Assembly: GCF_008705135.1 (NCBI RefSeq)
Contig: NZ_CP023694.1
Span: 6,857,001 to 6,921,000, forward strand
Origin: Streptomyces coeruleorubidus
GTDB taxonomy: Bacteria > Actinomycetota > Actinomycetes > Streptomycetales > Streptomycetaceae
Length of the DNA stretch: 64,000 bases
Direction: 5' to 3'
The notes under the pieces are model-generated. The model had not been told where the DNA came from and did not search any database. It was given only the letters and a program-made list of their open reading frames with translations. Below are positions 8,453 through 17,465 of the stretch, one piece after another. Both the position numbers and the translations under genes were made by a program. The stretch's first letter is position 1. Each line of letters opens with the position of its first letter.

Positions 8453-10429
8453 ATGACGAAGCCCTCACTCCCCGAACTCCTGCATGCTGCCGTCACTGCC
8501 GTCGGCGGTACGGAGCGCCCCGGTCAGGTGACCATGGCCGAAGCCGTCGCGGAGGCGATCGACGACGGCTCCCACCTGCTGGTCCAGGCCGGCACCGGCA
8601 CCGGCAAGTCGCTGGGCTATCTGGTGCCCGCGCTCGCGCACGGGGAGCGTGTGGTCGTCGCGACCGCCACCCTGGCGCTCCAGCGCCAGCTGGTGGAGCG
8701 CGACCTGCCGAGAACGGTCGAGTCGCTGCACCCCCTGCTGCGCCGCCGCCCGGAGTTCGCGATGCTCAAGGGCCGGTCGAACTACCTGTGCCTGCACCGC
8801 CTGCACGAGGGTGTCCCGCAGGACGAGGAGGAGGGCCTCTTCGACCAGTTCGAGGCGGCCGCGCCCACCAGCAAGCTGGGTCAGGACCTGCTGCGGGTGC
8901 GCGACTGGGCCGACGAGACCGAGAACGGCGACCGTGACGACCTCACTCCCGGCATCTCGGACCGGGCCTGGGCCCAGGTGTCGGTGTCGTCGAGGGAGTG
9001 CCTGGGCGCCTCGAAGTGCGCCTACGGCGCGGAGTGCTTCGCCGAGATGGCCCGCGAGCGCGCCAAGCTCTCCGACGTCGTCGTCACCAACCACGCACTG
9101 CTCGCGATCGACGCCATCGAGGGCGCCCCGGTCCTTCCGCAGCACGAGGTGCTGATCGTCGACGAGGCCCATGAGCTGGTCTCGCGCGTCACCGGAGTCG
9201 CCACCGGCGAACTCACCCCCGGCCAGGTCAACCGCGCGGTGCGCCGGGCCGCGAAACTCGTCAACGAGAAGGCCGCGGACCAGCTACAGACCGCCGCCGA
9301 GGGCTTCGAGCGGCTGATGGAGCTCGCGCTGCCCGGCCGCCTGGAGGAGATTCCCGAGGACCTCGGTTATGCCCTCATGGCACTGCGCGACGCGTGCCGC
9401 ACGGTCATTTCCGCCATCGGCACGACCCGCGACAAGTCCGTCCAGGACGAGGACGCGGTCCGCAAGCAGGCCCTGGCGGCCGTGGAGAACGTGCACGACG
9501 TGGCGGAACGGATCACGAACGGCTCCGAGTGGGACGTGGTCTGGTACGAGCGCCACGACCGCTTCGGCGCCTCCCTGCGCGTCGCCCCCATGTCCGTCTC
9601 GGGGCTGCTGCGGGAGAAGCTCTTCGCGGACCGCTCCGTGGTCCTGACATCCGCGACGCTGAAGCTGGGCGGGGACTTCAACGGGGTCGGCGCGTCCCTC
9701 GGGCTCGCTCCCGAGGGGACCGAGGGCGATGACGTCCCGAAATGGAAGGGCATCGACGTCGGCTCACCCTTCGACTACCGCAAGCAGGGCATCCTGTACG
9801 TCGCGAGGCACCTGGCGCGCCCCGCGCGGGACGGCGACCGCGGTGACATGCTCGACGAGCTCACGGAACTCATCCAGGCGGCGGGGGGCCGGACCCTGGG
9901 CCTGTTCTCCTCCATGCGGGGGGCCCAGCTGGCCGCCGAGGAACTGCGTTCCCGGATCCCGGAGTTCCCGATCCTCCTCCAGGGGGAGGAGACCCTCGGC
10001 GAGCTCATCAAGAACTTCGCGGCCGACCCCATGACCTGCCTGTTCGGCACGCTGTCGCTGTGGCAGGGCGTGGACGTCCCCGGCCCCAGCTGCCAGCTGG
10101 TCGTCATGGACAAGATCCCGTTCCCACGCCCCGACGACCCGCTGATGAGCGCCCGCCAGAAGGCGGTGGAGGACGCGGGCGGCAACGGCTTCATGGCGGT
10201 CGCCGCCACGCACGCCGCGCTCCTCATGGCCCAGGGCGCCGGCCGCCTCGTACGGGCGTCGGGCGACCGGGGTGTGGTCGCCGTCCTGGATCAGCGTCTG
10301 GCGACCGCGCGGTACGGCGGCTATCTGAAGGCGTCACTGCCCGACTTCTGGTACACGACGGACCGTAACCAGGTGCGGAAGTCGCTGGCGGCGATCGACG
10401 CGCTGGCGAAGCAGACGGAAGCCGATTGA
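8453..10429 (+). CDS. dinG: DinG-like ATP-dependent DNA helicase (XPD/Rad3 family)
   Basis: A 658-aa superfamily 2 helicase of the XPD/DinG group, which unwind DNA 5' to 3' and resolve D-loops or R-loops. Walker A is GTGTGKS at residues 47-53, the Walker B box is IVDEAH, and motif III is LTSATL. Cysteines in NYLCLHRL and CLGASKCAYGAECF are placed as in the 4Fe-4S domain of this family. The C-terminal half contains LFGTLSLWQGVDVPG and MAQGAGRLVR, as in motifs V and VI. The start is the ATG at 8453. It converges on lexA, with a hairpin between the two. I saw no LexA box upstream, so SOS control is not supported here. Confidence 0.88.
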   Translation: MTKPSLPELLHAAVTAVGGTERPGQVTMAEAVAEAIDDGSHLLVQAGTGTGKSLGYLVPALAHGERVVVATATLALQRQLVERDLPRTVESLHPLLRRRPEFAMLKGRSNYLCLHRLHEGVPQDEEEGLFDQFEAAAPTSKLGQDLLRVRDWADETENGDRDDLTPGISDRAWAQVSVSSRECLGASKCAYGAECFAEMARERAKLSDVVVTNHALLAIDAIEGAPVLPQHEVLIVDEAHELVSRVTGVATGELTPGQVNRAVRRAAKLVNEKAADQLQTAAEGFERLMELALPGRLEEIPEDLGYALMALRDACRTVISAIGTTRDKSVQDEDAVRKQALAAVENVHDVAERITNGSEWDVVWYERHDRFGASLRVAPMSVSGLLREKLFADRSVVLTSATLKLGGDFNGVGASLGLAPEGTEGDDVPKWKGIDVGSPFDYRKQGILYVARHLARPARDGDRGDMLDELTELIQAAGGRTLGLFSSMRGAQLAAEELRSRIPEFPILLQGEETLGELIKNFAADPMTCLFGTLSLWQGVDVPGPSCQLVVMDKIPFPRPDDPLMSARQKAVEDAGGNGFMAVAATHAALLMAQGAGRLVRASGDRGVVAVLDQRLATARYGGYLKASLPDFWYTTDRNQVRKSLAAIDALAKQTEAD

Positions 10430-10510
10430 GCCACGGGGTCGGTCTGCGGTCTGCGGCGGCCAAGCCGGGGGGCCGACCCCCACCCTTTTGCCCCGGGCCC
10501 GGACAGCGCA

Positions 10511-10544
10511 GGGCCCCGGAACCGGCGCAGGGGTCCCGGGGCCC
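10511..10544. terminator. terminator between convergent dinG and lexA
   Basis: Inverted repeat GGGCCCCGG / CCGGGGCCC with a 16-nt loop, lying between two convergent genes. Confidence 0.6.
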
Positions 10545-10590
10545 GGTCAGAGGGCGGGCCGACTGGGCCCACCCGACGCGGTGCGCGGTG

Positions 10591-11370
10591 TCAGACGCGG
10601 CGCAGTACGGCCACCACCTTGCCGAGGATGGTCGCGTCGTCGCCGGGGATCGGCTCGTAAGCGGCGTTGTGCGGCAGGAGCCAGACGTGGCCGTCCTCGC
10701 GCTTGAACCGCTTGACGGTGGCTTCTCCGTCGAGCATCGCGGCCACGATGTCGCCGTTCTCGGCGACCGGCTGGCGGCGGACCGTGACCCAGTCGCCGTC
10801 GCAGATGGCGGCCTCGATCATCGAGTCGCCGACGACCTTCAGGACGAACAGCTCACCGTCGCCGACGAGCTGGCGCGGAAGAGGGAAAACGTCCTCGACG
10901 GACTCCTCGGCGAGAATCGGGCCACCGGCGGCGATGCGGCCGACCAGCGGGACGTACGACGCGGCCGGCTTGCCCGCCGTGTCCGTGGGCTGCACGGACG
11001 CGGCCTGATCGGAACCGCGCACCTCGTATGCGCGCGGGCGGTGCGGGTCACGGCGCAGGAAGCCCTTGCGCTCCAGTGCCATCAGCTGGTGTGCGACGGA
11101 AGAGGTGCTGGACAGGCCGACGGCCTGGCCGATCTCGCGCATCGACGGCGGGTAGCCGCGCCGCTGCACCGAATCCCTGATGACCTCGATCACTCGACGC
11201 TGGCGGTCGGTGAGTCCGGAACTGTCCGCCCGGATGCCGGGAGGTCGTCCCGGCAGAGAGCGCTTGTGCCCCTCCGGGTTCGTGGCTTCGTTCATCGCGT
11301 GCACCGGCTCCAGTCGGCCCTGGGAGCGCTCCTGGGCAGTGATGGCGGCACTGTCTGCGGTGGTGGTCAC
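10591..11370 (-). CDS. lexA: SOS repressor LexA
   Basis: A 259-aa LexA repressor-protease that controls the DNA damage response. The N-terminal winged helix is [19 protein letters not shown] then [14 protein letters not shown]. The Ala-Gly cleavage site is in GRIAAGGP, the nucleophile Ser is in [11 protein letters not shown], and the catalytic Lys is in [12 protein letters not shown] start at the GTG at 11370, which has GAGAGGGG 5 nt upstream; the ATG at 11295 would give a 234-aa protein and is also plausible. A LexA-type box lies about 60 bp upstream of the start, so autoregulation is expected. Confidence 0.95.
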   Translation of the reverse strand: MTTTADSAAITAQERSQGRLEPVHAMNEATNPEGHKRSLPGRPPGIRADSSGLTDRQRRVIEVIRDSVQRRGYPPSMREIGQAVGLSSTSSVAHQLMALERKGFLRRDPHRPRAYEVRGSDQAASVQPTDTAGKPAASYVPLVGRIAAGGPILAEESVEDVFPLPRQLVGDGELFVLKVVGDSMIEAAICDGDWVTVRRQPVAENGDIVAAMLDGEATVKRFKREDGHVWLLPHNAAYEPIPGDDATILGKVVAVLRRV

Positions 11371-11430
11371 GTCGGCCCCTCTCGATGGTCTCCCTGCTGG
11401 ACAACGGTAGTTGCTTTCGAAAGGTTGCGC

Positions 11431-11444
11431 CAAACACACGTTCG
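11431..11444. promoter_or_regulatory. LexA (SOS) box upstream of lexA
   Basis: Read on the minus strand the site is CGAACGTGTGTTTG, close to the actinobacterial SOS box pattern CGAAC-N4-GTTCG. It sits upstream of the lexA start, as expected for autoregulation. Confidence 0.8.
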
Positions 11445-11838
11445 AGTGAAAAATCGCGAATCGGCTGACGCGATCATGTGTCCGGGTGTATTGGCTACCG
11501 CTCCACCTGGCGGGCAAAAGCGCCCATTGCTGTACTCTTCACCGCCGGGGTGATCGCCTCGGTGACTGTTGCCCCAGTCTGCCATCCGGCATTCCCCTGC
11601 CCCGGGACCAGCCCTCATCTGTGCGGGAGTCGCACGTCCCCTCCTCGCGGCGCCCACGGTATCTCCGCATGTGCCGCAGCGATACGGCTGTGCGCGTACG
11701 GATGCGGCCGGCGGGTGTGGCAGACCGTGTCCGGCGGTGCCGCCGCGGGCGCGAGAGCTCGGTGCGACGCGGTCGGTCGCGCGTCACCTGCGTCTACTTG
11801 TGCGACACGCGCGTATGGCGTGCATGTATGAGCCAATC
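11445..11838. other. divergent lexA/nrdR intergenic region
   Basis: The interval between the LexA box and the NrdR boxes carries no convincing gene. Short plus-strand frames lack family resemblance and ribosome-binding sites. It must contain the lexA promoter upstream elements. I see no B12 riboswitch. Confidence 0.4.
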
Positions 11839-11854
11839 CCCACATCTAGTGGTT
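11839..11854. promoter_or_regulatory. NrdR box 1
   Basis: CCCACATCTAGTGGTT is a near palindrome matching the 16-bp NrdR-box pattern (acaCnatATnTwGtgt family). It lies 138 bp before the nrdR start. Confidence 0.8.
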
Positions 11855-11869
11855 GGATTGCAGCAGTAG

Positions 11870-11885
11870 CCCACAAGTTGTGGTC
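11870..11885. promoter_or_regulatory. NrdR box 2
   Basis: CCCACAAGTTGTGGTC is the second NrdR-type palindrome. Its start is 31 bp from that of box 1, which is three helical turns, the spacing that lets NrdR oligomers bind both boxes on the same DNA face. Confidence 0.8.
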
Positions 11886-11991
11886 CCCCGGGTCTCCGCG
11901 CTCATGGTCATCGCCTATGCTGGGGGCTGCTTCGTGGGGCGCAAGAGACCCAGCGAGGCTATTGAGTCTGCTGTGAGGAGGGTTGGAGTTC

Positions 11992-12552
11992 ATGCACTGC
12001 CCCTTCTGCAGGCACCCCGACAGCCGTGTCGTCGACAGTCGTACGACCGACGACGGCACGTCGATCCGCAGGCGCCGCCAGTGTCCTGACTGCTCCCGTC
12101 GTTTCACGACCGTGGAGACGTGCTCGCTCATGGTGGTCAAGCGGTCCGGAGTCACCGAACCCTTCAGCCGTACCAAGATCATCAATGGTGTGCGCAAGGC
12201 GTGTCAGGGGCGGCCCGTCACCGAGGACGCGCTCGCCCAGCTCGGCCAGCGGGTCGAGGAGGCGGTGCGGGCCACCGGAAGCGCCGAGCTGACCACCCAC
12301 GACGTGGGGCTGGCCATACTCGGCCCGTTGCAGGAGCTCGATCTCGTCGCCTATCTGCGATTCGCCTCCGTCTACCGGGCGTTCGACTCGCTCGAGGACT
12401 TCGAGGCGGCCATCGCGGAGCTCAGGGAAGAGACGGGACCCCCCGACACGGACGACGGAGACCGCGAGGACGCGGGGGCGGGGAGCCAGGAAGACGACCG
12501 CGGGCCCGGAGGGACGACACCCGTCCCCGAGCCCGCAGGCGCCGCCGACTGA
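11992..12552 (+). CDS. nrdR: transcriptional repressor NrdR
   Basis: A 186-aa repressor of ribonucleotide reductase genes that senses ATP/dATP through an ATP-cone. The zinc ribbon uses C3, C6, C31 and C34 (MHCPFC, QCPDC). The ATP-cone spans about residues 46-136, from the [16 protein letters not shown] segment. The C-terminal 35 residues are an acidic, Pro/Gly-rich tail that is not part of the conserved fold. The ATG at 11992 follows GAGGAGG at about 10 nt; the earlier in-frame TTG at 11983 is too close to that site. It lies upstream of nrdJ, and its own boxes stand in front of it, so the repressor probably controls both genes. Confidence 0.95.
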   Translation: MHCPFCRHPDSRVVDSRTTDDGTSIRRRRQCPDCSRRFTTVETCSLMVVKRSGVTEPFSRTKIINGVRKACQGRPVTEDALAQLGQRVEEAVRATGSAELTTHDVGLAILGPLQELDLVAYLRFASVYRAFDSLEDFEAAIAELREETGPPDTDDGDREDAGAGSQEDDRGPGGTTPVPEPAGAAD

Positions 12553-12716
12553 CCGGCGGGCCGGACCCGGACGGCAGCTCCGGGCCCGGCCGGGCGGCGG
12601 CGATGTGAAGACCTGTTGCGGGCGAGGTGAGTGGGTGCCCGCAACACCAGACAGAACACCGTGCCACGGGAACAACGGGGCACTTCAGGGCGTTTTCGCC
12701 CGTACAGGGAGGCGGC

Positions 12717-15593
12717 ATGACAGAGACGGCGAGTGGTCCGGCACGGAGTTCCCGCGCCAAGAGCACCAAGGCGAGCAAGGGCCTGCGTATCGAGCGCATC
12801 CACACCACCCCCGGGGTCCACCCGTACGACGAGGTGGCCTGGGAGCGCCGTGACGTCGTCATGACCAACTGGCGCGACGGCTCGGTCAACTTCGAGCAGC
12901 GCGGCGTCGAGTTCCCCGACTTCTGGTCGGTGAACGCGGTCAACATCGTCACCAGCAAGTACTTCCGCGGTGCCGTCGGCACCCCGCAGCGTGAGACCAG
13001 CCTCAAGCAGCTGATCGACCGCATCGTGAAGACGTACCGGAAGGCCGGAGAAGACCACAAGTACTTCGCCTCGCCCGCCGACGCCGAGATCTTCGAGCAC
13101 GAGCTGGCGTACGCCCTCCTGCACCAGATCTTCAGCTTCAACAGCCCTGTCTGGTTCAACGTCGGCACCAAGCAGCCCCAGCAGGTCTCCGCCTGCTTCA
13201 TCCTGTCCGTCGACGACTCCATGGAGTCGATCCTCGACTGGTACAAGGAAGAGGGCATGATCTTCAAGGGCGGCTCCGGCGCCGGCCTGAACCTCTCCCG
13301 GATCCGTTCCTCCAAGGAACTGCTGTCCTCCGGCGGCAACGCCTCCGGTCCGGTCTCCTTCATGCGCGGTGCCGACGCCTCCGCAGGAACGATCAAGTCC
13401 GGTGGCGCCACCCGCCGCGCCGCCAAGATGGTCGTCCTCGATGTGGACCACCCGGACATCGAGGACTTCATCGAGACCAAGGTCAAGGAAGAGGAGAAGA
13501 TCCGCGTCCTGCGCGACGCGGGCTTCGACATGGACCTGGGCGGCGACGACATCGCGTCCGTCCAGTACCAGAACGCCAACAACTCGGTCCGCGTGAACGA
13601 CGAGTTCATGACGGCCGTCGAGCAGGGCGGCCAGTTCGGCCTGCGGGGCCGGATGACCGGTGAGGTCATCGAGGAGGTCGACGCCAAGTCGCTCTTCCGT
13701 AAGATCGCCGAGGCCGCCTGGGCCTGCGCCGACCCCGGCATCCAGTACGACGACACCATCAACAACTGGCACACCTGCCCCGAGTCCGGCCGGATCACCG
13801 CGTCGAACCCGTGCAGCGAGTACATGCACCTGGACAACACGTCCTGCAACCTGGCCTCGCTGAACCTGATGAAGTTCCTGAAGGACGACGGCAAGGGCAA
13901 CCAGTCCTTCGAGGCCGAGCGCTTCCAGAAGGTCGTCGAGCTGGTCATCACCGCGATGGACATCTCGATCTGCTTCGCGGACTTCCCGACCCAGAAGATC
14001 GGCGAGAACACGCGCGCGTTCCGCCAGCTCGGCATCGGCTACGCCAACCTCGGCGCCCTGCTGATGGCCACCGGCCACGCCTACGACTCCGACGGCGGCC
14101 GCTCCCTCGCCGGTGCCATCACCTCCCTGATGACCGGCACGGCGTACCGCCGCTCCGCCGAGCTCGCCGCGGTCGTCGGCCCGTACGACGGCTACGCCCG
14201 CAACGCCGACGCCCACAAGCGCGTCATGAAGCAGCACTCCGACGCCAACGACAAGGCCGTCCGCATGGACGACCTGGACACCCCGGTGTGGGCCGCCGCC
14301 AGCGAGTCGTGGCAGGACGTACTGCGCCTCGGCGAGAAGAACGGTTTCCGTAACTCCCAGGCGTCCGTGCTCGCCCCGACCGGCACCATCGGCCTCGCGA
14401 TGTCCTGCGACACCACCGGTGTCGAGCCCGACCTCGCCCTGGTCAAGTTCAAGAAGCTGGTCGGCGGCGGCTCGATGCAGATCGTCAACGGCACGGTCCC
14501 GCAGGCCCTGCGCCGCCTCGGCTACCTGGAAGAGCAGATCGAGGCGATCGTCGCCCACATCGCCGACCACGGCAACGTGATCGACGCGCCCGGTCTCAAG
14601 CCCGAGCACTACGAGGTGTTCGACTGCGCCATGGGCGAGCGGGCCATCTCCCCGATGGGCCACGTCCGCATGATGGCCGCGATCCAGCCGTGGATCTCCG
14701 GTGCCATCTCCAAGACGGTCAACATGCCGGAGACGGCGACCGTCGAGGAGGTCGAGGAGATCTACTTCGAGGCCTGGAAGCTGGGCGTCAAGGCGCTCGC
14801 GATCTACCGCGACAACTGCAAGGTCGGCCAGCCGCTCTCCACCAAGAAGTGGGAGGAGAAGGCCGAGGAGCCCGCCGCCGTCGAGGCCAAGGTCGAGAAG
14901 GTCGTCGAGTACCGACCGGTCCGCAAGCGCCTTCCGAAGGGACGTCCCGGCATCACCACGTCCTTCACCGTCGGCGGTGCCGAGGGCTACATGACCGCCA
15001 ACTCCTACCCGGACGACGGTCTCGGCGAGGTCTTCCTGAAGATGTCCAAGCAGGGCTCGACCCTCGCGGGCATGATGGACGCCTTCTCCATCGCGGTCTC
15101 CGTCGGCCTCCAGTACGGCGTCCCGCTGGAGACGTACGTCTCGAAGTTCACCAACATGCGCTTCGAGCCGGCCGGCATGACGGACGACCCGGACGTGCGG
15201 ATGGCGCAGTCGATCGTCGACTACATCTTCCGCCGCCTGGCGCTGGACTTCCTGCCGTTCGAGACGCGCTCCGCGCTCGGCATCCACTCGGCCGAGGAGC
15301 GTCAGCGTCACCTGGAGACCGGTTCGTACGAGCCGAACGAGGACGAGGTCGACGTCGAGGGCCTGGCCCAGTCGGCGCCGCGGGCCCAGGAGCTGAAGGC
15401 CGTCTCCGCACCGAAGAACGAAGTGGCGGCCCAGCCCGCACCGCAGCAGGCGCACACCAGCGCCGAACTGGTGGAGATGCAGCTGGGCATCCAGGCCGAC
15501 GCCCCGCTGTGCTTCTCCTGCGGTACGAAGATGCAGCGCGCCGGTTCCTGCTACATCTGCGAAGGCTGCGGTTCGACCAGCGGTTGCAGCTGA
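12717..15593 (+). CDS. nrdJ: vitamin B12-dependent ribonucleotide reductase (class II)
   Basis: A 958-aa class II ribonucleotide reductase that makes dNTPs using adenosylcobalamin and no oxygen. The active-site segment NPCSEYMHLDNTSCNLASLNL carries the Asn-Cys-Glu set; GGSGAGLNLSRIR and PTGTIGLAMSCDTTG are further conserved loops. The C-terminus ends in a Cys-rich zinc-ribbon-like tail with CFSCGTKMQ and CYICEGCG, which carries the redox-active cysteines. The ATG at 12717 has AGGGAGG 4 nt upstream, and the in-frame 30 residues before it are not conserved. It follows nrdR by 164 bp. A strong hairpin terminator follows. Confidence 0.96.
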   Translation: MTETASGPARSSRAKSTKASKGLRIERIHTTPGVHPYDEVAWERRDVVMTNWRDGSVNFEQRGVEFPDFWSVNAVNIVTSKYFRGAVGTPQRETSLKQLIDRIVKTYRKAGEDHKYFASPADAEIFEHELAYALLHQIFSFNSPVWFNVGTKQPQQVSACFILSVDDSMESILDWYKEEGMIFKGGSGAGLNLSRIRSSKELLSSGGNASGPVSFMRGADASAGTIKSGGATRRAAKMVVLDVDHPDIEDFIETKVKEEEKIRVLRDAGFDMDLGGDDIASVQYQNANNSVRVNDEFMTAVEQGGQFGLRGRMTGEVIEEVDAKSLFRKIAEAAWACADPGIQYDDTINNWHTCPESGRITASNPCSEYMHLDNTSCNLASLNLMKFLKDDGKGNQSFEAERFQKVVELVITAMDISICFADFPTQKIGENTRAFRQLGIGYANLGALLMATGHAYDSDGGRSLAGAITSLMTGTAYRRSAELAAVVGPYDGYARNADAHKRVMKQHSDANDKAVRMDDLDTPVWAAASESWQDVLRLGEKNGFRNSQASVLAPTGTIGLAMSCDTTGVEPDLALVKFKKLVGGGSMQIVNGTVPQALRRLGYLEEQIEAIVAHIADHGNVIDAPGLKPEHYEVFDCAMGERAISPMGHVRMMAAIQPWISGAISKTVNMPETATVEEVEEIYFEAWKLGVKALAIYRDNCKVGQPLSTKKWEEKAEEPAAVEAKVEKVVEYRPVRKRLPKGRPGITTSFTVGGAEGYMTANSYPDDGLGEVFLKMSKQGSTLAGMMDAFSIAVSVGLQYGVPLETYVSKFTNMRFEPAGMTDDPDVRMAQSIVDYIFRRLALDFLPFETRSALGIHSAEERQRHLETGSYEPNEDEVDVEGLAQSAPRAQELKAVSAPKNEVAAQPAPQQAHTSAELVEMQLGIQADAPLCFSCGTKMQRAGSCYICEGCGSTSGCS

Positions 15594-15628
15594 AGGTGAG
15601 CGCCTTCGAGGCGTGAAGTGACGGCTAC

Positions 15629-15663
15629 GGGTGGGGAGTCGGCGAAATGTCGGCTCCCCACCC
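15629..15663 (+). terminator. terminator after nrdJ
   Basis: Arms GGGTGGGGAG and CTCCCCACCC, extended by an imperfect GTCGGC/GTCGGC loop region. It lies 35 bp after the nrdJ stop. Confidence 0.75.
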
Positions 15664-15674
15664 GGCTGTCCTTG

Positions 15675-15890
15675 TTAACGACGCTTGGTGTCGCCTGGTG
15701 CCCCGAGTGTTCTTGCTATGAGGTCGGTATCGCAGTACTCGGTCAGTGCTTGCAGTTTTCCGTCTTGGATCTGGCAAACCCAGCAGTGCGTGTGGCGAGC
15801 AGCGGCCGAAACAGCTCGTTGAGGACGGTCTGCCTGGTGCCCCACTTGTCGTCACGGGTTACGGAAACCGGGGCGCCTGTCCAGCGCTCA
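15675..15890 (-). pseudogene. SnoaL/NTF2-like gene remnant
   Basis: No intact frame exists, but two minus-strand frames together resemble a SnoaL/NTF2-like protein. One frame (about 15890 to 15790) reads KWGTRQTVLNELFRPLLA, like the GK-V-DELF-PL motif of these proteins. Another (about 15775 to 15675) reads CWVCQIQDGKLQALTEYCDT and then DLIARTLGAP before a TAA, like the C-terminal strands and helix of the fold. The middle of the domain is missing and an in-frame TGA lies upstream. I infer a deletion plus frameshift in an ancestral gene. The assignment rests on motif memory only. Confidence 0.55.
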
Positions 15891-16020
15891 GAGGTTCACC
15901 CGAGTCCCGGCGGCGGGGACGGCGTTCGACCCGGCGGCCGTCGGCCAGCCGTGCCTCGCAGTCCCCGCCGCCCCGAACAACCGAGTCCGTCCCTGCCCCG
16001 CAGGCTCCCTGGGGGAAAGC

Positions 16021-16554
16021 TCACGGCCGGCGCGCTGCACCCATCGTCCTGGCGAAGTCCGCAGGGTCACCCTCGAAACCACGGACGCCGGGTCGGAAGT
16101 CCCAGGGACCGGAACCGTCCCGGACGAACTCCGCGACCGTCGCCGCAGTGGCCCCCAGCACGCCCCCGAAGTCGTCCTCGACCAGGACCGTGTACCCCTC
16201 GCGGATGCGCAGCCCGGGGTTCACCACACTGACGAAAGTGCGCCCCGCCGGGCGCTGCTGGATGACGACGCCGACCACCACGCGCGCGTACCGGCCGTCG
16301 AGTCGGTCGAGTTCCAGCGTCATGACCTCGTCGTAGCCGAAGCCCTGGCCGTCCTTGCTGTCCCGGTTGAGATAAATGGTGCCGTCGGGGGAGCGGCTGT
16401 CGAAGTGCACCACGTAGGCGGGATCGCCGTGCGGATCGTCCGCCAGATAGGTCGCCGCGACGAGGTCCAGGTCGGTGGACGGCTGCCCCGCCGGACTGGG
16501 ATCCCACCGCACCGCGATCTCGACCTTGCGAAGCCCCTTGTTGAGCCCGTCCAC
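16021..16554 (-). CDS. TerD-family stress protein
   Basis: A 177-aa TerD-domain protein; these bind calcium and are linked to tellurite resistance and general stress. Typical segments are KVEIAVRWDPSP, TDLDLVAATYLAD, VVHFDSRSPDGTI, QGFGYDEVMTLELDRL and VSVVNPGLRIREGYTVL, ending with DFRPGVRGFEGDP. The acidic DLDL and GYDE positions are those that hold calcium. I start at the GTG at 16554, which has GGGGAAGGGG just upstream and gives an N-terminus that runs straight into the first strand; an in-frame extension to 16632 has no ribosome-binding site. It is divergent from the next gene, with 155 bp between starts. Confidence 0.85.
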   Translation of the reverse strand: MDGLNKGLRKVEIAVRWDPSPAGQPSTDLDLVAATYLADDPHGDPAYVVHFDSRSPDGTIYLNRDSKDGQGFGYDEVMTLELDRLDGRYARVVVGVVIQQRPAGRTFVSVVNPGLRIREGYTVLVEDDFGGVLGATAATVAEFVRDGSGPWDFRPGVRGFEGDPADFARTMGAARRP

Positions 16555-16709
16555 CGGCGTCCCCTTCCCCGTACCGACTTGCCCGTTCACCTCAACTGCC
16601 GGGCCGTCACGACTGTTTGTCCATCCTGCCACGCGTGCGGGTGCGCGCGCCGGAGAGCGGTCCAGCCGAGAGTGACCGGCGCCACGCTCCCTGGCCTTAC
16701 CATGGCGCG

Positions 16710-17315
16710 GTGCTGGTCAAGTGGATTCGCTGCACCGTGGTGGACCGCCGCGGTTTCGAGCGGGGGCAGCGGAAGTGGGCGGGGCTTCTGGGGGAGCCGG
16801 GGTTTCGGGGACAGGGGGGTGGCTGGAGCCGGGGGCGGCCGGACGTGGCGCACATCTTCGCGTTCTGGGAGAGCCGCGCCTTCTACGACTCCTTCATGGC
16901 GCGATCCCACGACCGGCTCGCGTCGGCCCAGTCGGGCACGTTCAAGGACGCCCAGGTCAGACTCTTCGACTACCGCTTCGACGTGAAGACCGGGTTCGAG
17001 CCGCGCTTCACGGACGCCGACCTGTTGCGGGTCGCGCTCTGCCGTGTCCACGAGGAGCGGGTCGAGCACTTCGTGCTGATGCAGGAGAAGGTCTGGAACC
17101 CGGCGATGGCCGGCTCGCCCGGGATGGTGCGCGGACTGTTCGGCGAGGCCCTCGGGAACGAGTTCATGGTGCTGTCGATGTGGCGGTCGGCCGCAGAGCA
17201 CGGCAAGTACCGCGCCGAGCGCGTGGAGCGGCTCGCCCTGCGGGCCCAGACGGAGGCGGACGTGGCAGCGCTCACCGGGGACGTCGTGGACATGGAGCCG
17301 AGCTGGACGGTTTGA
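16710..17315 (+). CDS. DUF4937 / YdbC-like protein
   Basis: A 201-aa cytoplasmic protein with two ferredoxin-like, antibiotic-biosynthesis-monooxygenase-type halves. The first begins VLVKWIRCTVVDRRGFERGQ and contains HIFAFWESRAFYDSFM; the second contains LCRVHEERVEHFVLMQEK and VLSMWRSAAEHGKYR. Similar proteins are annotated as DUF4937, without known function. The GTG at 16710 gives the family-like start. There is no clear ribosome-binding site, and a TACCAT element lies only 9 bp upstream, so a leaderless transcript is possible. Confidence 0.65.
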   Translation: MLVKWIRCTVVDRRGFERGQRKWAGLLGEPGFRGQGGGWSRGRPDVAHIFAFWESRAFYDSFMARSHDRLASAQSGTFKDAQVRLFDYRFDVKTGFEPRFTDADLLRVALCRVHEERVEHFVLMQEKVWNPAMAGSPGMVRGLFGEALGNEFMVLSMWRSAAEHGKYRAERVERLALRAQTEADVAALTGDVVDMEPSWTV

Positions 17316-17453
17316 CGTTCGGGTGATCTGACGGGCCTTAATCGATGGATTCCGATCGTACTTACGTGCGACCTGTGTGATCTGTGGTGCAGGATGTGTG
17401 TGACCTACGTTGTATGGGCGCGGTACGAGTGCTCGATGGGCCCTCACCCGATC

Positions 17454-17459
17454 TAGGGT
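17454..17459 (+). promoter_or_regulatory. -10 element of a probable leaderless promoter
   Basis: TAGGGT ends 6 nt before the ATG at 17466, and no Shine-Dalgarno sequence is present between them. This spacing places the transcript start at the ATG. Confidence 0.5.
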
Positions 17460-17465
17460 TTTGGC

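Noticed and set aside
11445-11991. B12 riboswitch before nrdR-nrdJ
   Set aside because: I found no conserved B12-box sequence; the region is explained by NrdR boxes and promoters.
12372-15455. 1027-codon minus-strand open frame
   Set aside because: It is the antisense shadow of nrdJ, created by strong codon bias; it has no ribosome-binding site, and its composition is repetitive Val/Leu/Asp-rich without a family.
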